DNA of 64,000 nucleotides, taken from Leptobrachium leishanense. Taxonomy: Eukaryota > Chordata > Amphibia > Anura > Megophryidae. Positions 35,441-45,721 of the stretch are shown here, in pieces; within the stretch, counting starts at the first letter, position 1; each line of letters begins with the position of its first letter. The DNA is taken from assembly GCA_009667805.1 (NCBI GenBank), contig CM019067.1:68900997-68964996 (forward strand), read 5' to 3'. A model generated the notes under the pieces. It was not told where the DNA came from. It saw nothing but the letters and a program-made list of their open reading frames with translations, and did no database searches. The position numbers were made by a program, and so were the translations under genes.

Positions 35441-35870
35441 GGCCGGCGTTAGACGAACGCAGTGATCATGTCCGTCGTAGCATAGAAGCATGAGCAATAG
35501 AGACCCACACACGAATTACGTGCGCACCGGACTGCGCACACGCAACGCACGTGGCAAACGGACGCAAGTTAGGCAAGAACGTAAAACACTAGATGGACGC
35601 GCAGAGTTCGCCACGTCCACGTAGCGTTCTGTGTGAGTGATGAGATGTCAGACGCAGCGCATTTGCGACGTCCAGCACCTTGACACACACACTGGCTTGT
35701 CATATTCTTTTCAAATTTTATAATTTTTCATATTAATTTTATTTCCATAGTTCCCTTTTTTTTTTTTCTATGTCTGTCAACAAAAACGGACCGTGTGATG
35801 TCTACAGTATCTTCCGTCAGTAGGTTCGTCCGTTGTGCACACGCTCAGACTGCGTTCGTCTGACTCAAGC
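35441..35870 (+). mobile_element. Harbinger-like MITE 10 (subfamily b, 430 bp)
   Basis: Ends GGCCGGCGTTAGACGAACGC and GCGTTCGTCTGACTCAAGC, with TTA on the left and TTT on the right. The interior has AGCAATAGAGACCCACACAC as in the copy at 39043. Confidence 0.65.
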
Positions 35871-35971
35871 TTTGGATGCTTTCATGACATATCGAAACTA
35901 CTAATGGAAATAAAAGGCGTGATATAAGACTAGACCAATGTATAGTATTAACACCTTCCAGTTCCTGCTTA

Positions 35972-36315
35972 GGCCGAGTGCACACGAGCGTAGTCTGCTG
36001 CGCACAGTACGTGTGTTATGACGCACCTATATGACGTCCGTTCTAGCATATAATGTTGTGGATAGAGAAGAACACACGTGGTACGCGCGCAACGCATCAC
36101 GCACACTGAAGATGTCCGCCATGGAAACACCAATGCGAAAGCGCTAGGATTGACGCCGTATAGACGACGTCCACGTGCTGGAGGCAAATTCAGTTTGTAT
36201 GACGTCCATCAAACATAACGGATCGTCTGGCGTCTACCAATCTCTTCCATCATAAAGTGCGTCCTTTTTAACGCACGTACTGTGCGCAGCAGACTACGCT
36301 TGTGTGCACCCGGCC
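35972..36315. mobile_element. Harbinger-like MITE 11 (subfamily d, 344 bp)
   Basis: Ends GGCCGAGTGCACACGAGCGT and ACGCTTGTGTGCACCCGGCC, flanked by TTA on both sides. The inverted ends extend to AGTCTGCTGCGCACAGTACG and its complement. Here the inner end word is GTGCACACGAG. Confidence 0.8.
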
Positions 36316-36625
36316 TTAAATGTATTGCAGTGCAGAGGCCCGGCATGATGGGTTTTATGTCTCTGCACCTGCTGTGGCCTTATTCCAGCAGAGTTTGCAG
36401 GCCGTGCTTGCGGCTCAGTCACTGCAGCAGGTTTCTCCCCCTATACATTGTATAGGAGCTGTTAATTTGCGGCTAGCCATTGCAGAACGCACCATTCAAA
36501 TTCACTTGTTCCTCATGGCTCGAGACGTTATTTAGGAAACGATAAAGTCTCTTAAACCATGGCGTCGTGATTTTGCAGTGTGTAATGTAATGACCAACTT
36601 GACTGGTACTACTATGATGTCACCG

Positions 36626-37595
36626 GAGCCGCGTTCAATACCTCAGCCGCTGCAAGTGCTAAGTTAGCAACTTGCCACTGAACGCCGTTCTGCCGCTCAG
36701 CGCTCAGCCCTGCTAACTTGGCACTTGCAGCGACTCGGAGAGATGCTGCGAGTAGCTGAGTGTGACGTAGTAAAGATGGCCGCCGCCATGAAGCAAGTTA
36801 TTATCCAGTACGGCAATGTCCATTTCGAGGTGTTTGTTGACCAAAGCACCAAATATTTATTGGAAAATGGTAACTATTTTCATTTAAGTGGTAATATAAA
36901 ATATAAAAAGAAATGGAACTGTAAGGCTAGGGTCAGACTGAGGCAGTGCGAACGCGCGTTCTGGCGCACTTAATCACGGCCGCACTAGCAGCAGATGCCG
37001 GGCAATGACAGCCAATATACGAAGTACGGTCGCACAAAAGTCCGGCCGCGCAACGCAAGTGGAAAATGAACGCATTTTTTCAAGAACGTTAAACCGCTGG
37101 TACTGACGTACAGAGTGCGCTGCGGCCGCATAGCAGCGTGTGTGCGTGATTAGGAGATGTCAGACGCTGCTAGTGTGCGGCCAACATAACGTTCAAACAG
37201 CCGGATTTCCCTAGACTTCTTTTCACCCCATCGTCATGAAATACGTCCAGAATTGCGCATCGTCTGACCACTTAAGCGTATTCCGTGAAAAAATGCGTGC
37301 GCACGCATCGACGTACATTTTGACGGTGGCCGCAGAAAATGCGCTCATCTGTCCCTAGCCTAATAGTCAAATTTATATCCCCCCTGATATGTTTTTCCCC
37401 TATGCAGAGGCGTGCCGCTCTGCTAAAAATTAATTTGAAGCCAGCAGCACTATATACCCATGTGTGTGAGCTGGGGGCATCGTCGGCCATTTTTGCTTCG
37501 AAATTCGCATCCAAAGCGTTCAATGACACTGCTGCGACAAACTGAATTGCTGCGCTGCATCATTTCAGCAGCTGCTGAGGTATTGAACGCGGCTC
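36626..37595 (+). mobile_element. Rep-B copy 2, interrupted by a MITE
   Basis: Ends GAGCCGCGTTCAATACCTCA and TGAGGTATTGAACGCGGCTC are perfect complements over 20 bases. The MITE at 36925-37360 sits inside. The segment 36752-36870 reads ECDVVKMAAAMKQVIIQYGN and then KYLLENGN, matching the peptide in the copy at 23278-23701. About 530 bp remain after removing the MITE, against 424 bp in that copy. Confidence 0.7.
36925..37360 (+). mobile_element. Harbinger-like MITE 12 (subfamily a, 436 bp)
   Basis: TAA is present on both sides. Ends GGCTAGGGTCAGACTGAGGC and GCGCTCATCTGTCCCTAGCC. It is inserted in Rep-B copy 2 and is the inverse of the copies at 34380 and 55693. Confidence 0.8.
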
Positions 37596-37642
37596 TGTTC
37601 ATACCTCAGCTGGCTCACTAATGTATGTAGCAACCTCTAGGG

Positions 37643-37783
37643 CAGTCATTCCCAAACCTGTCCTCAGAACCCCTAACAGGCCAGGTTTTAAGGATTACCT
37701 TGGAAATGCAATCCCTTAGCAGCAAATCATATCTGCAAACCTGACCTATTAGTGGGCCCTGAGGACAAGTTTGGGAAACACTG
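37643..37783. mobile_element. hAT-type MITE, 141 bp
   Basis: Ends CAGTCATTCCCAAACCTGTC and GACAAGTTTGGGAAACACTG. Flanks ctctaggg and ctctaagg match at 7 of 8 bases. A partial relative lies near 45330-45404 (GGCCTGTTAGAGGGTCCCGA, GGGTTTGGGAAACACTG). Confidence 0.8.
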
Positions 37784-38207
37784 CTCTAAGGGCTGTCAAA
37801 AAACTCTTTCTATATATTACTCTTATCTAGTCTGTTGACTCGCTAAATTTATCCTGGTTTTAAATGATTCTTCCCATCAATGTGCTGTGGATGAAATAAT
37901 TATAGATGTAAACAAGCAAATACACAGGCACGTTCATTAGGATTGCCAGATTTTTTATTTATTTAAGGGCTTCTCTATTAACCACTTAATGCTACGTACT
38001 ATGCTGTTTTTGTGGGGGGTGGGTCTGAATGCCACGGGACAATATAGCACGTCCCGGTGGCGTCCATGAGCTGCCTCCGACCTGCCCACCAGCAAGTATG
38101 CGCCACGGGATGGCCTGAACTCAAGCTGTCCCTCTGCAGCCTATGACACATGCAGCGCGTCAGCAGACCGAAGGGGGGGGGGGGCCGCAGTAGCAGCCGG
38201 AGATTTA

Positions 38208-38648
38208 GGCTAGTGTCAGACGAGCGCGTTTTCTATGGACTGTGTGCCTGTGCTGTACGGACGCGCTTTTTGACAGAAGACACAGTAGTGGCCACACAGT
38301 CCGTTTTTGTGACTGACGTTATTTTTGACGGATGTAGGAGGGAAAATAAATTAAAAGGAAAAAACATTTTGTCCGTGAAAAATGCTGGACGCACAAATGC
38401 AGTCCGTCTGACCACGTTCCATCACTCACACACAAAGCTATGCAGACGTTGCGGACGCAGCGCACTCCGCACGACCGTCCTAGCAGTTTGACACTCTTGC
38501 TAACCTGCGTCTGTTTGCCGCGTCCGACCGCACTTCTGTGCGGACGTACTTTGTTTGTGGGCCTTCATTGGTCATGATTATCTGCTAGCACGGACGTACT
38601 AAAGTGCGGCTACACGGGCGTTAACACTGCGTTCGTCTGACCCCAGCC
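38208..38648 (-). mobile_element. Harbinger-like MITE 13 (subfamily b, 441 bp)
   Basis: Ends GGCTAGTGTCAGACGAGCGC and GCGTTCGTCTGACCCCAGCC, with TTA and TCA flanks. It is the inverse of the copy at 39043-39481, about 400 bp away, so the two could pair in a transcript. Confidence 0.75.
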
Positions 38649-39042
38649 TCAGACCAAAGTTCTAAGGGCTTGAAGCATGGGAGACGACTCGTCTACCCCT
38701 GAGGGGGTTAGGTATGTGTGATTAAGGCAGCATTCAAACTGACCACCAGCACGGAGTCTGATGCTGCTGATGATTTTGATGCTGCTGCTGAGTGGCGTGC
38801 GCTCTCCCCTGGACAGCGAAGGTGGGGCTTAACATGATGACATGTCACCACGTTGACCTAGAATTTTCACTTCTCCAAAAGTTCTCCAGAGTTTCACCTT
38901 TCTCTGAATAACCCTATAGGTCACTCTCCGTTAGGGAGGGTGGAGTGGAGCTGCAGAGGAGCAACGCGGTTACCCAAAAATTCTGTTGTGGTCCAACTGG
39001 TAGACTGCGATTGACGTCTTGCCCACCCTTGATTTACAATAA

Positions 39043-39481
39043 GGCTGGGGTCCGACGAGCGCAGTGTTCACGTCCGTGTTGCCATACAATCTAACGTCTG
39101 TGGTAGCATACAATTATGATCAATAGAGACCCACACACGAAGTACGTCCGCACAGAAGTGCGGACGCACAACGGACGCGGCAAACGGACGCAAGTTAGGC
39201 AAGAACGTAAATCCGCTAGAACGGACGTGCGGAGTGCGCTGCGTCCGCAGAGCTTTGTGTGTGAGTGATGGAACGTAGTCAGACGGACTGCATGTATATG
39301 TCCAGCATTTTGACGGACAAAATGTTTTTTCATATTAATTTTATTTCCCATCTACATCAGTCAAAAAAAACGTCAGTCACAAAAATGGACTGTGTGGCCA
39401 CTACCTTGTCGTCAGTCAGAAAGTACGTCCGTTGTGTATGGACGCACAGTCCGCACAGAATGTGTTCGTCTGACCCTAGCC
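39043..39481 (+). mobile_element. Harbinger-like MITE 14 (subfamily b, 439 bp)
   Basis: TAA on both sides. Ends GGCTGGGGTCCGACGAGCGC and GTGTTCGTCTGACCCTAGCC. The interior has GATCAATAGAGACCCACACA. Confidence 0.8.
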
Positions 39482-40616
39482 TAAGCAGGCACAGGGAAGA
39501 GCTATACTTGAGGTACAAGCCCAGTTTGTGTCAAGAGCAGAATAGCAAGGCCAAAAATATTTTCCCATAATTGCACTAGCCGCGTAGAAACAATAATTTG
39601 ATGGAAGTCCTTTGTGTGCTTTAGTCGCTTATTTTAAATGGAGTTTGCGGGTTATTAATGTTCGGTTCATGTTAAGGCAGGATACTCAAAGAGCTCCTAA
39701 TCCTCCTGTAGCTTTTTGCACGTTCCTAATTTCATTTTAGAACATCCCAGAATGCCAATAAACACAGAGCCATGTGGTATGCAGGAGGCAGGCGACTCCC
39801 CGCTTCAAATAACACATGTCCCCTCCCTCTCGAATGTGTGCCGGACTATAAAAGTGCAAACGCCGCTAATATTCCACTTAATGGGCAATGTATTAGCAAG
39901 TGGAATAAACACCGTGCCTTAAAGGAACACTCTACTCAAAAAATCACCACCCCCCCCCCCGTTTTTTTATCCTACCCTATCCCTATTCCCTTAACCCTTT
40001 CGCTGCTGAGGCTTTTCCCGCCCCTGTGCTGAGGTCATTTTTACCGGTTTTGCTCATCATGTTTAAACGTGTTTTTAAGGCTTATTTTAGTATATGACCC
40101 AGACATATTATATATCGTTCTTTCCGTCAGACTCGGCAGATTAATAATATGTCATTATTATATGTATACGTCATGACCTGTCTGTATATTATAACAAAAA
40201 ATGCAATAAAATATGTATTTTCAATAATTTACAACGTGTAAAGTGTTTTTTTTTTCACATTTTAAGATGCGAGCAATTGCGGTTATATTTTGTATGGGGT
40301 GCGCTTGTTAAAAAAATTATAGATGGGGTCTCGTTACATTTTTTTTTGGGGAAAATGACACGATTTTTAACAAACGCACCGCATACAAAAATCGTTAGTG
40401 CAGCATCATTGTTCACATTATAATTGAAATGGGAACAATATTGCTGCATTAACAAACCAAAAAAAAGAAAAAAAGTGTATTTTTTTTTATAATTTTTTTT
40501 TAAATATTTATTTATTTTTACAAACTTTTTTCACATTCGAGTTTGGTATCGTTGGAACGGCCATGCTCTGGCCGATCCAACAATACCAAACGTTAACCCC
40601 TAGCTGCCACGGATCG

Positions 40617-40885
40617 GGAGATAGGGAGTTCCAATGAACTCCCTATCTCCACCGTTGGTGGCAGTTAGGGTTAACTCCAGGACTGGCGTCATCGTGCTAT
40701 GCACGATGACGCCAGTCCTCAGGGGGAGTTCCCGGAAGGCTTGGCCGACATCCAAGATGTCGGCCAGCTCCGGGAAAGGATCACGAACGGCGCTTTTCAG
40801 CGCCGATTCGCGATCCAGCTCCCCAGGGGTTAATGCCAGGTACCATTTGGAAGGGCAGGCTGTGCCCTTCCAAATGGTGCCTGGC
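40617..40885. repeat. Chain of five consecutive hairpins
   Basis: Stems in order: GGAGATAGGGAGTTC (40617-40631/40636-40650); AGGACTGGCGTCATCGTGC (40679-40697/40701-40719, loop TAT); TGGCCGACATC (40742-40752/40756-40766); an imperfect stem around CGGCGC (40778-40815); GCCAGGTACCATTTGGAAGG and three more (40835-40857/40863-40885, one mismatch). The first three stems are perfect and the loops are only 3 or 4 bases. Confidence 0.9.
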
Positions 40886-43800
40886 AGGGCCGCCATCAGG
40901 GCATTACGCCCCATACAGCAGTAAGGGGCCCGGTGCCCGGGGGGGCCCGGGCCGCCGGGGTCCCGCTGGGCCGCCGGGGTCCCCGCTGGCCGCCGGGGCC
41001 CCCGCTGGGGCCGCCGCCGGGCCCCTTGCGCTGTTACTATGATGGCGGCCGCTGCCTACTGGCGCTGCGCCTGCGGCGCATATCATTTTATTTTCCTTGG
41101 TCTGGCCGGGCAGGGGCGGGCCAAGCAGCGTGCGTCTACTTCCAAGGCACGCTGCTTTGGCACCGCCCCCAGTCACGTGTGAGACGGCGCACACGTGGGA
41201 AGAAGAAGAAAGAAGCGGAGAAGAAAGAAGCAAGAAGCGGAGAAGAACCAGTCCAGGACAGAAGACTGTGTAGTGGCGGGTGAGTAGGACGGGGTCAAGA
41301 CCGGGCCCATCCCCAGGCACCCAGGCCCATCCCGGGGACCGGGCCCAGGCCCATCCCCAGGCACCAGGGCCCGGGGCCCAGCCCAGGCCCATCCGGGGTC
41401 CAGACAGGGCCCGGGGACCAGACCGGGCCCAGGCCCATCTCCAGGGACCAGACGGGGCCCAGGCCCATCCCGGGGACCAGTCCAGGCCCAGGCCCATCCC
41501 AGGGACCAGGCCCATGCCCGGGGGGACCAGGCCCATCCCTGGTCCAAGCCCATACCGGGCCCGGGGACCAGACAGGGCCCGGGGACCAGACAGGCCCAGG
41601 CCCATCCCGGGGACCGGGCCCAGGCCCATCCGGGGACCGGGCCAGACCCATCCCGGGGACCGGGCCCAGACCCATCCCCAGGCACCGGGGACCAGACCGG
41701 GCCCAGGGCCATCCCCAGGGACCAGACCGGGCCCAGAGCCATCCCCAGGGACCAGACCGGGCCTAGGCCCATCCCCAGGGACCAGACCGGGCCTAGGCCC
41801 ATCCCCAGGGACCAGACCGGGCCCAGGCCCATCCCAGGGACCAGACCGGGCCAGGCCCATCCCAGGGACCAGACCGGGCCCAGGCCCATCCGCAGGGACC
41901 AGGCCATCCCCAGGGACCAGGCCATCCGCAGGGACCAGGCCCATCCCCAGGGACCAGGCCCATCCCCAGGGACCAGACCAGGGCCCCAGGCCCAGGCCAT
42001 CCCCAGGGACCAGACCGGGCCCAGGCCCAGGCCCATCCCAGGGACCAGACGGCCCAGGCCCAGGCCCATCCCAGGGACCAGACCGGGCCCAGGCCCATCC
42101 CCAGGGACCACACCGGGCCCAGGCCCATCCCCAGGGACCACACCGGGCCCAGGCCCATCCCAGGGCCCAGTCCCCAAGCCCAGACCCCAGGGCCAGTGCC
42201 CAAGGCCCAGACCCCAGGGCCCAATCCCAGGCCCAGACCCCAGGGCCCAGTCCCAGACCCCAGGGCCCAGTCCCCAAGGCCAGACCCCAGGGCCCAGTCC
42301 CCAAGGCCCAGACCCCAGGGCCCAGTCCCAAGGCCCAGACCCCAGGGCCCAGTCCCCAAGGCCCAGACCCCAGGGCCCAGTCCCAGTCCCCAAGGCCCAG
42401 ACCCCAGTCCCCAAGGCGCAGACCCTAGGGCCCAAGGCCCAGTCCGCAAGGCCCAGACCCTAGGGCCCAGTCCCAAGGCCCAGACCCAGGGCCCCAGACT
42501 CCAAGGCCCAGACCCTATGGCCCAGACCCAGGGACCAGACCCCAAGGCCCAGACCCTAGGGACCAGACCCCAAGGCCCAGACCCTAGGGACCAGACCCAG
42601 ACCCTAGGGCCAAGACCCTAGGGCAGACCCAAGGCCCAGTCCCCAAGGCCCAGACCCAGGGCCCAATCCCCAGACCCAGGGCCCAGTCCCAGACCCCAGG
42701 GCCCAGTCCCCAAGGCCCAGACCCAGGGCCCAGTCCCAAGTCCCCAAGGCCCAGACCTCAGTGCCAAGGCGCAGACCCTAGGGCCCAGACCCTAGGGCCC
42801 AGACCCCAGGCCCAGACCCCCAGACCCAGACCCTAGGGCCCAGACCCCAGGCCCAGTCCCGAAGGCCCAGACCCTAGGGCCCAGACCCCAAGGCCCAGAC
42901 CCAAGGCCCAGACCCAAGGCCCAGACCCAAGGCCCAGACCCTGGGCCCAGACCCAGACCCTAGGACCCAGGCCCAGACCCCAGGGCCCAGACCCCAGGCC
43001 AGACTCAGGGCCCAGACCCCAGGCCAGACTCAGGGCCAGGGACCAGACCCCCAAGGCCCAGTCCCTAGGGCCAGAACCCAGGGCCCAGACCCAACCCAGG
43101 CCCAGACCCTAGGGCCCAGTCCCAAGGCCCAGACCCTAGGGCCCAGACCCCCAGACCCAGACCCTAGGGCCCAGACCCCAGGCCCAGTCCCGAAGGCCCA
43201 GACCCTAGGGCCCAGACCCCAAGGCCCAGACCCCAAGGCCCAGACCCCAAGGCCCAGACCCAAGGCCCAGACCCCAAGGCCCAGACCCCAGGGCCCAGAC
43301 CCAGACCCTAGGACCCAGGCCCAGACCCCAGGGCCCAGACCCCAGGCCAGACTCAGGGCCCAGACCCCAGGCCAGACTCAGGGCCCAGGGACCAGACCCC
43401 AAGGCCCAGTCCCTAGGGCCCAGAACCCAGGGCCCAGACCCCAGACCCAAACCCAGGGCCCAGACCCCAGGGCCAAGACCCCAAGGACCAGACCCCAGGC
43501 CAGACTCAGGGCCTAGACCCCAGGCCAGACCCCAGGGGCCAGACCCGAAGGCCCAGCCCAGACCACAAGGCCCAGAGCACAGACCCCAAGGACCAAACCA
43601 GACTCAGGGACCAGGCGCAGACCCAAAGGCCATCATATACATCCCATTACTGTGAGATTTATTGCTGTGGATTCTGTGATACGTTCATACACACCGCACA
43701 TTACTATGGAGTTTTATTGCTGTGAATTCTGTGATACGCTCATACACACTACACATTACTGGGAGTTTTATTGCTGTGGTGCTATTTTATGTCCTTTTTT

Positions 43801-43904
43801 TTTTTGAAGGGGGAGAAAAGCTGTTAGAGGTTGACGGAGTGCCGGGGGGGGGGCCCCATCGTGAGCTTTAGTAAGGGGCCCCATCATTTCTGATGGCTGC
43901 CCTG
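40885..43904. mobile_element. hAT-type element (3.0 kb) filled by a GC-rich tandem array
   Basis: Ends CAGGGCCGCCATCAGG and CTGATGGCTGCCCTG. The 8-bp flank gtgcctgg is identical on both sides (40877-40884 and 43905-43912). The interior has a CpG-rich block (40920-41180), a purine-rich GAAGAA block (41200-41265), the tandem array 41285-43620, and the CATACACAC segment seen in the hAT at 3978. No transposase is present. It inserted into the last hairpin of the hairpin-chain element. Confidence 0.85.
41285..43620. repeat. GC-rich minisatellite built on GGGCCCAG / GGGACCAGACC words
   Basis: The first part (to about 42160) repeats CAGGCCCATCCCCAGGGACC and AGACCGGGCC. The later part repeats CAGACCCCAGGGCCCAGTCC and CCAAGGCC in many length variants. 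Stop codons are rare, giving long Gly/Trp/Pro-rich open frames on both strands that are not genes. Confidence 0.95.
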
Positions 43905-43939
43905 GTGCCTGGGTTAACCCCCGCAACGCCGCCGATCGG

Positions 43940-44207
43940 GAGGGAGGTCCGAAGGACCTCCCCCCCTCCCTTTCAGGCGCCTCCTCCGCACATGCGGGGG
44001 GGGGCGCCTGAATTAGGTGTCATCGCGCTGCCGCGATGACACCTAATTTCACCGGCGGCGGTTCCGGATGCTGGGCTGACATCGAGGATGGGGGGCCAGC
44101 GATTGGCCGGAACTTGGCCGAACGCTGACCCCAAAGTGAGGACGCGCTCAGCGCGTCCTCAGCACAGCAGCAGCCATGCGGAGGACGCGCTGAGCACGTC
44201 CTCCGCA
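43940..44207. repeat. Second hairpin chain, right part of the TTAA element
   Basis: Stems include GGGAGGTCC/GGACCTCCC near 43942, TCAGGCGCC/GGCGCCTGA (43973-44011), AATTAGGTGTCATCGCG with its complement (44011-44048), GAGGACGCGCT/AGCGCGTCCTC (44138-44160) and GCGGAGGACG/CGTCCTCCGC (about 44178-44207). The layout resembles the chain at 40617-40885, although the stem sequences differ. Confidence 0.8.
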
Positions 44208-44370
44208 TCGAAGTGGTTAATAAATCTTTTGTTTTTTATTTTTTTCTTGTAACTGTAATACTTACCCTAAAATCCACTTCTTTCCAGCGGCGTTTTTTTT
44301 TTTTTTTTATACTCACCTCCCTCCTCTTCCGCTCCCGTCCTTCTTCTTGCTTCTTGGCTTCTGGTTTACG

Positions 44371-44660
44371 TGAGAAGCGCGCATGCGCGCCTCTCACGTA
44401 AGCCAGCCAATCGGCAGGTTTCCTCCCGGCTCCCTCTGAGGATTAGTGTTGCGCGCAAGAGGATGCGCGCAACACTAACCCTCAGAGGGAGCCGCCAGCT
44501 TCTGCGGTGAGTTGGAGACGTCATCGCGCTGAAAGCGGGATGACGTCTCCTACTCGGCAAAAGTCGGCAGAAGCAGGAAATATGATTCCCGCTCTGCTGA
44601 CTGACAGCTGGGAGGGCGGAGTAAAGTTCTCCGCCTCTCTCAGCTGTTTTCAGCATTTAC
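44371..44660. repeat. Third cluster of palindromes
   Basis: GTGAGAAGCGCGC faces GCGCGCCTCTCAC. GGCTCCCTCTGAGG plus AGTGTTGCGCGCA faces its complement at 44452-44495. GGAGACGTCATC faces GATGACGTCTCC at 44515-44549. All lie between the inner and outer right ends of the TTAA nest. Confidence 0.75.
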
Positions 44661-44767
44661 AGCTGAACCGCTGAGCGGAGGGAGGGGGGACAGAGGGCAG
44701 GATACTCCGGGCATCATGACCACCTAAAATAGCTTAGGTGGTCATGTTGCCTAGAGTGTCCCTTTAA

Positions 44768-45629
44768 GTGAGGAGGCGCGATCTTGTGCTCTGGGAAACT
44801 TCCCAAATGCATTATATGGGAGTCTCTTCTCCAAAGAATAAGCTACGTAGATTATTTGTGTGCGTTTTAATGGGTTATTAGCTTTGAGTAATACTATAGG
44901 ATGTTTGGTAAAAGGTATTATTTAAGCAGATTTTAATCCCTGCGTTACCATAACGAGAACATAATTGCGGCTTCAATGTACTGGAGAATAAAATCAACAA
45001 CTATTCTATAGTATTGTTGGATGAAAAGTTGTCCTCTTATTACACACTGAATGGTTTTATTGTGTTGTTCCTTACTAGCTGTCGCTGGCTGTGGAGTAAT
45101 AGAAGCTGTTTCCGCAGCTGTTTTATACAAAGCAGTCCTATAGCTTTTATTTGGTTGAATTAGACTTTCTGATGGTTTGATTACCTGCTTCCAAACCCCC
45201 AAATCATAGGCCTGATTCTGATCCAGGTGCGAACAGGGGGGATGGTAAAGGAGAAGATCTGTACGGGCAGATTTCCTTTAAATCTCTGTTACCGATCTTA
45301 TTCCGACCCAGCAAATTCCTTTGTGGCTTGCTCTGCGCTACCCTAATCCTTAAAATCTGGCCTGTTAGAGGGTCCCGAGGACGGGTTTGGGAAACACTGA
45401 TTTACAGGTTTATTCAATAACCACTGTGGTTTACTTTTACTGCAACATCCATAATGTTAGGAATGGCGCCGAGATGGCACCGCAGGTTCAGGGAGTCTGA
45501 GCCCAGGATGCAGGGATCCACTGAAGGTACCTTTTAGATAGGCAGATATTGGATGATCCGAGGCGTGGTACAAAGGGGGTTATCCAGGACAATGGTCAGC
45601 GGGAGATCCGATGTCAAGGGACTGGTCGT
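44768..45629. other. Intergenic sequence, mostly unassigned
   Basis: A partial hAT MITE (about 45330-45404) resembles the element at 37643-37783. The rest shows no recognised feature. Confidence 0.35.
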
Positions 45630-45721
45630 TTAACCCCCTTGGCAGTATTCCCGAGTGTGGCTTGAGGTTAACTTTCAGTGCTGAAAGCAGTATCCCCGAG
45701 CCACACTCGGCTGGATACATA

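Larger units (their letters stand above)
39995..44216. mobile_element. Inner TTAA-flanked hairpin-chain element
   Basis: TTAA at 39991-39994 and 44217-44220 flanks CCCTTTCGCTGCTG and CGAAGTGG, a short inverted end (TTAACCCTTTCG against TTAACCACTTCG). Without the hAT insertion it is about 1.2 kb. It carries consecutive hairpins on both sides of the insertion. Similar AACCCCTTCGCTGCTGA starts occur near 61418, and TTAACCACTTAATG near 37980. Confidence 0.6.
39923..44763. mobile_element. Outer TTAA-flanked element of a three-level nest
   Basis: TTAA at 39919-39922 and 44764-44767 flanks ends AGGAACACTCTA and TAGAGTGTCCCT. Inside is a second TTAA-flanked element (39995-44216), which contains a hAT element (40885-43904). 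Removing the inner layers leaves about 0.6 kb, including a GACCACCTAA/TTAGGTGGTC hairpin near the right end. TTAA duplication is typical of piggyBac and Kolobok elements; no transposase is visible to decide. Confidence 0.65.

Noticed and set aside
40904..43450. Gly/Trp/Pro-rich open frames up to 475 residues
   Set aside because: They lie wholly in the GC-rich array of a hAT element, on both strands at once, with no start context or domain.
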